Shown here piece after piece: positions 58,166-64,000 of a stretch of DNA of 64,000 nt (the stretch's first letter is position 1; the number at the start of each line of letters is the position of its first letter). The stretch is from Gallintestinimicrobium propionicum (GTDB lineage Bacteria > Bacillota > Clostridia > Lachnospirales > Lachnospiraceae): positions 56,864 through 120,863 of the forward strand of contig NZ_JAOQJY010000011.1 in assembly GCF_025567525.1 (NCBI RefSeq), given 5' to 3'. Both the position numbers and the translations under genes were made by a program. The notes below the pieces were generated by a model. It did no database searches, was not told the DNA's origin, and was given only the letters and a program-made list of their open reading frames with translations.

Positions 58166-59979
58166 AAGAAAAACGAAAAGTTCCTGTTCGGGATACAATA
58201 AAATTGCTTTGGGCGATGGATCGGAAGTTCCCTGTAATTGTGATTCTTCAGGGAGGATTGAATGCCCTGCTTTTTTATCTGCCGGTACTTTTGGTTGCCA
58301 GAATTCTGGATTTGCTGGTTTACAGGGAAAATTCTGCAGATCCGGTTTCTATAGCAGTTGTTGGACTGGTCGGAATCTGGCTTTTGAAAGGTGTAAAAGC
58401 GCTTCTGGAAAAGGAGATGAAAACCAGAAGCTATCAGATTGCCATGCGTTTTGAGACGCTTGTTCCGGTAAATACCCTGAATATTTCTTTTTCTGATCTG
58501 GAATCGGATTATGCAAAGGAAATGCGGGCGAGGATTTTGGCAGACCGAAGCTGGGGAAGCGGATTTTTTGGAGTCGCAGATAAGTTTTGCAACCTCTGCA
58601 ATTCCGGGTTCGAACTGCTTGGTTCGGTTATTATGCTGATTCCGCTTGCAATGCAGGTTTCCGGGAGCGCGGCGGGGAAGGTTGCGGCAGCGCTTCTGTT
58701 CAATATTGGTCTGGCTGTGGTCGGCGCGTCGGTTTATGCCAAATGGTATCAGAAGAAAGAATCTGCTGCGATGAATCAAATGACTCAGGCAGAAAAGAAC
58801 AGCCGCTTCTGGTATATGGATGAAGGCGGAAGCGGTGCGATCGGGGCACAGTCTTTGAAAGATATTTTTATGTACCGTGCGAAGAAAATGATCCAGAAAA
58901 CGATCAATACAGAACGGGAAGGCGTCAGGAAAAATGTATTTACCATTGCCAGAATCAATAGTGCAGGCGGGCTTGGAACTGGCATGATTCAGGGAATTTT
59001 GCTGTGTGTTTCCTATTATTGCGTGCTGGCGCTGGCAATTGCCGGGACGATCACGGTCGGCATGGTGCTGCGGTATGCGCAGGCAATTTTTCAGGCATGT
59101 ATGTCGATTTCAGCATCCATCCGGTTGGCAGGGGAATTTCGGACGGATGTTGGCAGGATCGCAAGTACCCTGGAATATCTGAACCTGGAAGCAAAGAAAA
59201 CAAAGGGAGATTCTTTCACAGAGATGACAAAAGGGGTGATTGAGTTTCGGAATGTTTCTTTCCGGTATCCGGGGACAAAAGAGCTGGTTCTGGATCATGT
59301 CAGTTTGAAAATCGAGCCGTCTGAGAAAATCGCAGTGGTCGGGAAGAATGGAAGCGGGAAAACGACGCTCGTAAAGCTTCTTTGCAGGCTGTATGAGCCG
59401 GAGGAGGGAGAAATCCTCTGGAACGGCAAAAATATCCGGGAATATGATTTGAAGGAGTGGCAGAAGATTTTTGCGATCGTTTTTCAGGATTATTCCCTGT
59501 TGTCCCTGACGCTTGGGCAAAATGTAGCCGCTTCTGAGCAGTATGAAGCAGAGCGTGCAAAAGAGGTGCTGCAGCTGGCAGGCTTTGGGGAACGTCTGAA
59601 TAAACTAAAGAAAGGTCTGGAAACCGTGGTATATCCGGAATACGAGCAGGATGGCGTTTCGTTTTCCGGAGGAGAAGAGCAGAAGATTGCGATCGCAAGG
59701 GCGATTTATAAGGGCGGTCAGATTTGCATTCTGGATGAGCCGACTGCGGCGCTTGATCCTGTTTCAGAAAGCAGGGTTTATGAGAGCTTTGATGAGATCG
59801 TCAAGGGTAAAACTGCGGTTTACATTTCCCACAGGCTTTCCAGCTGCAAGTTCAGTGACCGGATTTTTGTTCTGGATAACGGGAAAATAGCGGAGAGCGG
59901 AACGCATGAAGCGCTGCTTTCCCAAAACGGGCTCTATGCGCAGCTATGGCAGGCTCAGGCGCAGTATTATAAAGTGTAG
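58162..59979 (+). CDS. ABC exporter half-transporter 6 (permease-ATPase fusion)
   Basis: A 605-residue exporter half, partner of half 5 (pair 3), with a four-base start/stop overlap. Membrane domain ~18-330; Walker A VGKNGSGKTTLVKLLC (~392), signature FSGGEEQKIAIARAI (~500) and Walker B ICILDEPTAALD. The H-loop is YISHRL. It is the last gene before the decayed BtrH-like fragment. Confidence 0.88.
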   Translation: MKEKRKVPVRDTIKLLWAMDRKFPVIVILQGGLNALLFYLPVLLVARILDLLVYRENSADPVSIAVVGLVGIWLLKGVKALLEKEMKTRSYQIAMRFETLVPVNTLNISFSDLESDYAKEMRARILADRSWGSGFFGVADKFCNLCNSGFELLGSVIMLIPLAMQVSGSAAGKVAAALLFNIGLAVVGASVYAKWYQKKESAAMNQMTQAEKNSRFWYMDEGGSGAIGAQSLKDIFMYRAKKMIQKTINTEREGVRKNVFTIARINSAGGLGTGMIQGILLCVSYYCVLALAIAGTITVGMVLRYAQAIFQACMSISASIRLAGEFRTDVGRIASTLEYLNLEAKKTKGDSFTEMTKGVIEFRNVSFRYPGTKELVLDHVSLKIEPSEKIAVVGKNGSGKTTLVKLLCRLYEPEEGEILWNGKNIREYDLKEWQKIFAIVFQDYSLLSLTLGQNVAASEQYEAERAKEVLQLAGFGERLNKLKKGLETVVYPEYEQDGVSFSGGEEQKIAIARAIYKGGQICILDEPTAALDPVSESRVYESFDEIVKGKTAVYISHRLSSCKFSDRIFVLDNGKIAESGTHEALLSQNGLYAQLWQAQAQYYKV

Positions 59980-59990
59980 AGGAAAAGAGA

Positions 59991-60165
59991 ATGGAACAAA
60001 TTTTAAAAGAAAGAGGGCAATTTGATCTTAATATTGTTTTTTTTTGATGATTTATTTAATGCAGATGAACTATCGTGTATTGATCAACCAATTGCGGCAT
60101 GTGCTGGAATATATGGTTCAGATTATAAAAACAATATTGCTACCTGCCCCTGGGAAAAACGATAG
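59991..60165 (+). pseudogene. Decayed 5' end of a second BtrH-like gene
   Basis: MEQILKERGQFDLNIVFF, then after a one-base shift in a run of nine T, DDLFNADELSCIDQPIAACA, then GIYGSDYK and a stop. The stretch (N/H)ADELSCIDQPIAACA is identical to residues 24-38 of the intact BtrH-like protein at 48197, and the DNA is also nearly identical there. Only ~55 codons remain, with a frameshift and a premature stop. The active-site Cys region is present but the rest of the gene is gone. It marks the 5' edge of a former second module whose exporters are pair 4. Confidence 0.88.
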
Positions 60166-60203
60166 GAACTTCAAAAAAGTCTTCAAATTATTTTTGATTC
60201 ACG

Positions 60204-60238
60204 ACAATAGAATGCTCGCAGAGCGTGCATTCTATTGT
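60204..60238. repeat. Dispersed palindrome, family A (full copy)
   Basis: Arms ACAATAGAATG / CATTCTATTGT with an inner CTCGC / GCGTG stem. It lies between the BtrH-like remnant and exporter pair 4, at a module boundary, like the half copy at 44681 at the other end of the locus. Confidence 0.8.
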
Positions 60239-60259
60239 TTGATATAACTGGGGGAGACA

Positions 60260-62023
60260 ATGATTCAGAAATACATACAATATCTCCGGCTCATCGGATT
60301 GGGGAAAGGACGGATTTTTCTGCATATCCTGATTCATGTGCTGGACGGTGTGCGGGAATTTGTGGTCAATATTTTCGCAGTGAGCTTTTATATTTCCTGT
60401 CTGCAGGAGGGGGACGGGAAACGCTTTTTCGCAGGGCTTCTGTTTTTTTGTGGGATCAATCTGGCACTTCGGGGCGTGAGCAGATGGTATCGGGAATGCT
60501 ACAGCGAACAGGCGGATATTTTGCAGGAAGGGCGGATTATGCACCGGATCGAGGAACGTGCAACTGCAGTGCCGTATGCCTCTTATGAGAAAACGGCGTT
60601 TTTGAACCGGTTGGAATATCTTGCCAATCATGCATCTGCGACTTATGAAAAAATCATGGGAAATATCGGAAATACGGTTCGGCTGGCGTCGGCGCTTGTG
60701 GCAGTTTTGACCTATCTGGCGACGCTTGATCCGGTTCTGTTTGTCGTGGCGATTGCACCGTTTCTGCTGACGATGGTGCTGCGCAGACAGGGGGAAGTGC
60801 GGCATGATTATGAAGTGGAAAAAAGTGTCCACGACCGGAAAAAGGCGTATGTATGGCGCAAATTTTTCTTCCATGAAAATATGGAGGAGCTGCGCACTTC
60901 GGATGCCTACAGCATTCTGGATCATTTAAACCGGGAGGCGGAAACGGGAAATTGTACGCTTGCTCGGGAAAAGGGCGGAACGCTGGCGGTGCTCGGTTTT
61001 CTGGCGGATAATCTTGGCGCGACGTTTGCATTTACTGCAGGAAATATTTATGCACTGTGGAAATTCTGGACGCAGGAGGGACTTCCGGTTTCGGAATATT
61101 CCGTGCTGGTATTATCGATTGCAAACCTGAATGCGAAACTGGTTCGTCTTGGAACAGAGTATGCACGTTTTACGGAGAATCTGCTTTATGTAGAGGATTT
61201 TCTGAACTTTTTTGCCGAAGAAAAACCGGCACAAAAGGACGAAACGCAGGAGGAAGCATTGCAGTCTGTTGAGGCGAAACAGCTTTCGTTTACTTATCCG
61301 AACGGGACGGCTGGACTGCATGATATCAGCTTTTTAACGAAAAAAGGGGAACGCGTTGTGATGGTCGGGGAGAATGGCGCAGGAAAGTCCACCTTCCTGA
61401 AAGTGCTGCTGGGGCTTTATCCGGATTTTACCGGGAAGCTGTACAGAAATGGGGCAGTCAGCCGAACCGGAATCGGGAAAAACGTGTTTGCGCTGCTGCA
61501 GGATTACCGGCTGTATCCGGCGACCGTGGCGGAAAATGTTTTGCTGCGGGAATGCAGAAAAGAGGACGAGCCGCTTGTCTGGGAGGCGCTGCGAAAGGTC
61601 GGTCTGGAAGAAAAAATCAAAAGCCTGCCGCAGGGCATTCATACTGCAGTGGAGCTGTTTGAAGAAGGGGAAAAAGCCATGTTTTCCGCCGGGGAAGGAC
61701 AGCGGCTTGCTCTGTGCAGGGTGTTTGCAGGCGATTTCGATGCGGTAATTCTGGATGAACCGACAGCATTTTTAGACCCGCTGACAGAAGCGGATATTTT
61801 GCAGGAAGTGCTGGAAGCGACAAAGGGAAAGCTGTTGATTTTCGTGACGCATCGGTTATCCTTTGCACGGCAGGCAGATCAGATTTTATATCTGAAAAAC
61901 GGAATGATTGCAGAGCATGGAACGCACGAAGAGCTGATGGAAAAGGGCGGCGACTACTGCAGGATGTTTACGACGCAGCGACGGCAGTATTTTGCACAGG
62001 AGGGGGAAAACGATGCGGTTTAA
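60260..62023 (+). CDS. ABC exporter half-transporter 7 (permease-ATPase fusion)
   Basis: A 587-residue exporter half (pair 4). Membrane domain ~15-310; Walker A VGENGAGKSTFLKVLL (~368), Walker B AVILDEPTAFLD (~497) and H-loop VTHRL are good, but the signature reads FSAGEGQRLALCR instead of LSGGQ, with an extra residue. That suggests the composite site it contributes to is degenerate. ATG 60260 follows GGGGGAGAC. It overlaps the next half by 11 bases. Confidence 0.86.
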   Translation: MIQKYIQYLRLIGLGKGRIFLHILIHVLDGVREFVVNIFAVSFYISCLQEGDGKRFFAGLLFFCGINLALRGVSRWYRECYSEQADILQEGRIMHRIEERATAVPYASYEKTAFLNRLEYLANHASATYEKIMGNIGNTVRLASALVAVLTYLATLDPVLFVVAIAPFLLTMVLRRQGEVRHDYEVEKSVHDRKKAYVWRKFFFHENMEELRTSDAYSILDHLNREAETGNCTLAREKGGTLAVLGFLADNLGATFAFTAGNIYALWKFWTQEGLPVSEYSVLVLSIANLNAKLVRLGTEYARFTENLLYVEDFLNFFAEEKPAQKDETQEEALQSVEAKQLSFTYPNGTAGLHDISFLTKKGERVVMVGENGAGKSTFLKVLLGLYPDFTGKLYRNGAVSRTGIGKNVFALLQDYRLYPATVAENVLLRECRKEDEPLVWEALRKVGLEEKIKSLPQGIHTAVELFEEGEKAMFSAGEGQRLALCRVFAGDFDAVILDEPTAFLDPLTEADILQEVLEATKGKLLIFVTHRLSFARQADQILYLKNGMIAEHGTHEELMEKGGDYCRMFTTQRRQYFAQEGENDAV

Positions 62024-63792
62024 CGGGTTGAAAAGTCATCTGCGGCTGCAGAAGCTCCGCTTTCTGGATGCACCGGGGCTGTTTTTACTGGAAATTGTGC
62101 TGACGGGCGCATATGACCTGGCGGATGTGCTGGCGAATGTCCTTGTTTTGAAATGGATGATCGGCGCGCTGATGGGGCGTGATCTGATACGGGCAGCGTG
62201 GGTGCTGGGAGGATTTCTGGTGTACCAGCTGTCAGTGAGCTTTTTGTGGCACTGGTATTTTGAACGGGTTTATCCGCAGTGGAAGGAACGTCTGGAATAC
62301 AAATTAAACCGTAGGTTGTACCGGATTATGCTGGACGCGCGACTGTAGGAAATATAACGACGAAGGGTATTTTCATGGATACCGCAGGGCGTTGCAGTTT
62401 ACGCAGACGAAAATGGAAGAAACGCTGGAATTTTACCGGCAGCTGTTCGGCAGTTTTCTGGCTGGTGCGGTAGCGGTCGTCATTTATATCCGCATGGATC
62501 AGATGATCGTTGTTTTCGTTTTGCTGGCGTTTGTGGCAAGCCGTTTCTGTGTCAAAAGTCTGGTGGAAAAAACGAACGCAAAGCGGGATGAACAGAACAA
62601 AAAGGATGCATTGCACCAGAACTATTTACGGATTTTTCTGCGAAAGGAATATGCAGCAGAGGGGCGGATTCTGGGCTGCCTGCCATTTTTCGTAAAACGG
62701 GATCAGGACAGCTTTTCGCAAAAGGCGGAGCAGACGAAACAGTGGAATCGACGTATTTTTCCAATTGCGTTCGGGCGGGAGATCGGGAGCGATTTTCTGT
62801 TTATCGACTGTTTGATGATCGCGTATCTGGGGTATTGTTTTTTCTGGAAAAAGACGATCGGACTGGACGATTTTGCGGCGCTTTTGAACGGGACGCACAT
62901 CATCCTGTATGCGCTGTCCGTGCTGTTTGAGCAGATGGCGGGAAGAGCCGGGGAGTATGCCGGATACATCGACGGATTTTTTGATTTTTGCGAACAAAAC
63001 GGAGAAGTGTCGAATGACAAAAACCAGGAATCCATGGCAGCGGACAGCAGGACGATTTCAGAGATTTCGATGGAGCATGTCGATTTCGGATACGGGGAGA
63101 AGAAAGTCTTACAGGATATCTGTTTTCAGATGAAAAAGGGGGAAAAGATCGCATTGGTCGGAGACAGCGGCGCTGGAAAAACGACGTTCATCAAGGTTTT
63201 GCTTGGACTTGGAAAAAAGGACAGCGGAGCGGTTTTGGCGGATGGAGCAGCCATTTCGACGAAGGCAGAATGGGAGGAATGTCGGAAGCATTTCACGGTG
63301 CTGTTTGCCGGAAATCTGCTGTATGCGGCGTCTTTGGCGGAGAATGTGGCGCTTTCCGAAAACGCAGATAAGAGCCGGGCTGCGGACGCGTTGTGCGAGA
63401 GCGGTTTGTATAGAAAGGGGACCTCTGTTCCGGTCGAAAAACAGGTGTTGCGGGAATTTTGCGAGGACGGTTTCCTGTTTTCAGAGGGACAGAAACAGAA
63501 GATTGCGCTGGCGCGCGCCTGCTATTATAACACGGAGTTTCTGATTGCGGATGAAGCGGCGGCTTCACTTGATCCGTTTGCAGAGGATGCGTTTAACAAA
63601 ACGCTGCTGCAGGGGCATCCCGATCAGGGCGTGCTCGTGATTTCGCACCGGCTTTCCGTGACGGCGCTGACGGATCGAATCTATGTCATGGAGCATGGAC
63701 GGATTACAGAGTGCGGCAGCCATCAGGAGCTTTTGGCACGAAAGGGGCGTTACTGGCAGATGTGGGAGAAGCAGAGGCGGGGATATGCGTGA
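62013..63792 (+). pseudogene. ABC exporter half-transporter 8, frameshifted
   Basis: Start ATG 62013 follows AGGAGGGGG and reads 111 residues (MRFNGLKSHLRLQKLRFLDA...) to a TAG at 62346-62348. The rest continues in another frame as DCRKYNDEGYFHGYRRALQF into the membrane domain and ATPase. A one-base gain near 62333-62343, in a GCGCG run, explains it; restored length would be about 593 residues. The ATPase has Walker A VGDSGAGKTTFIKVLL and Walker B FLIADEAAASLD, with a degenerate signature FSEGQKQKIALAR. It is either a real inactivating frameshift or an assembly error; no downstream start with a good ribosome binding site restores a full transporter. Confidence 0.8.
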
Positions 63793-63879
63793 AACGTGGG
63801 CAGATCCCCAATCAAAAATGCAGCATATTGAATAGCGGTTGCTGTTGATTTTTTTCGAAGTATCGTTTACATTAAATCT

Positions 63880-64000
63880 ATGATGTCGGGGGCAAAAACC
63901 CCCGACCTTGATGCCTGCGGATTGTTCCGTGCTGCGCACTCCCACAATCCTGCCCGATAGTCGCATATCGTGGGATTATCATCCCACTTTTATGCTCCTA
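63880..64000 (-). repeat. Dispersed repeat, family B (copy running off the window)
   Basis: Contains the GTCGGGGG / CCCCCGAC hairpin, the segment shared with 13781-13853 and the segment shared with 25153-25237. It continues beyond the window end, so the full element is longer than 120 bp. It follows the end of the exporter array by about 90 bp. Confidence 0.85.

Noticed and set aside
60044..60247. 67-codon plus-strand frame between exporter pairs 3 and 4
   Set aside because: It is out of frame with the BtrH-like remnant and runs through palindrome A; it is not a gene.

Overview
The window looks like a chromosome segment from an anaerobic Firmicute of the class Clostridia, most likely a gut Lachnospiraceae. 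This is an inference. It rests on the DUF4364 regulator, a Rho with an N-terminal insertion, Clostridia-type GH13 enzymes, a glycyl-radical enzyme with its activase, an agr-type peptide signalling locus, and dispersed palindromes of the kind seen in Blautia-like genomes. Genus is not proven. No tRNA, rRNA, prophage or CRISPR array was seen.

Layout. 1-4.2 kb: end of rarA, an alkaline-phosphatase-fold phosphodiesterase, then a minus-strand set (malic enzyme, radical-SAM protein, DUF4364 regulator). 4.3-9.3 kb: rho with a structured leader and 11-residue repeats, then a TrmB-type regulator with a cyclomaltodextrinase-like GH13. 9.3-13.6 kb: a yybP-ykoY manganese riboswitch ahead of a P2-type cation ATPase, then trpS. 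13.6-16.2 kb: a decayed patch with a possible UroD/MtaA-type methyltransferase remnant, an intact corrinoid-activase (RACE) gene and a collapsed AAA-DUF4143 gene. 16.4-24.2 kb: a Dpp/Opp-type importer with a glycerophosphodiesterase, then a second GH13. 24.3-30.4 kb: cutC, a Thr/Glu-rich lipoprotein, an isochorismatase-family hydrolase, an ArsR-controlled metal efflux operon with a detached HMA domain, and degV.

30.4-44.6 kb is one carbohydrate locus. A GntR/PBP regulator is divergent from two Lpl-type permeases, a lipoprotein binding protein, a GH42-like protein, a glycyl-radical activase, a glycyl-radical enzyme with an unusual GCNW active-site motif, and a GH38 alpha-mannosidase. Together they suggest uptake and cleavage of an alpha-mannoside whose released part is processed by radical chemistry; the substrate is unknown.

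44.7-63.8 kb is the most unusual part. An AgrA/AgrC two-component system is followed by an agrD gene of 49 codons, a truncated AgrB joined in frame to a transglutaminase-like cysteine enzyme, a BtrH-like papain-fold protein, and four consecutive pairs of ABC exporter half-transporters. One half is split into two overlapping genes and the last is frameshifted. A decayed second copy of the BtrH-like 5' end lies between exporter pairs 3 and 4, showing that the array was assembled by module duplication or joining. The peptide-signal and cysteine-enzyme genes are AT-rich, while the exporters are much richer in GC. A 10-bp direct repeat with a 21-bp period just upstream of the agrD promoter looks like the AgrA site. 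I infer a quorum-sensing-linked peptide or amide-type small-molecule production and export locus whose product is not evident.
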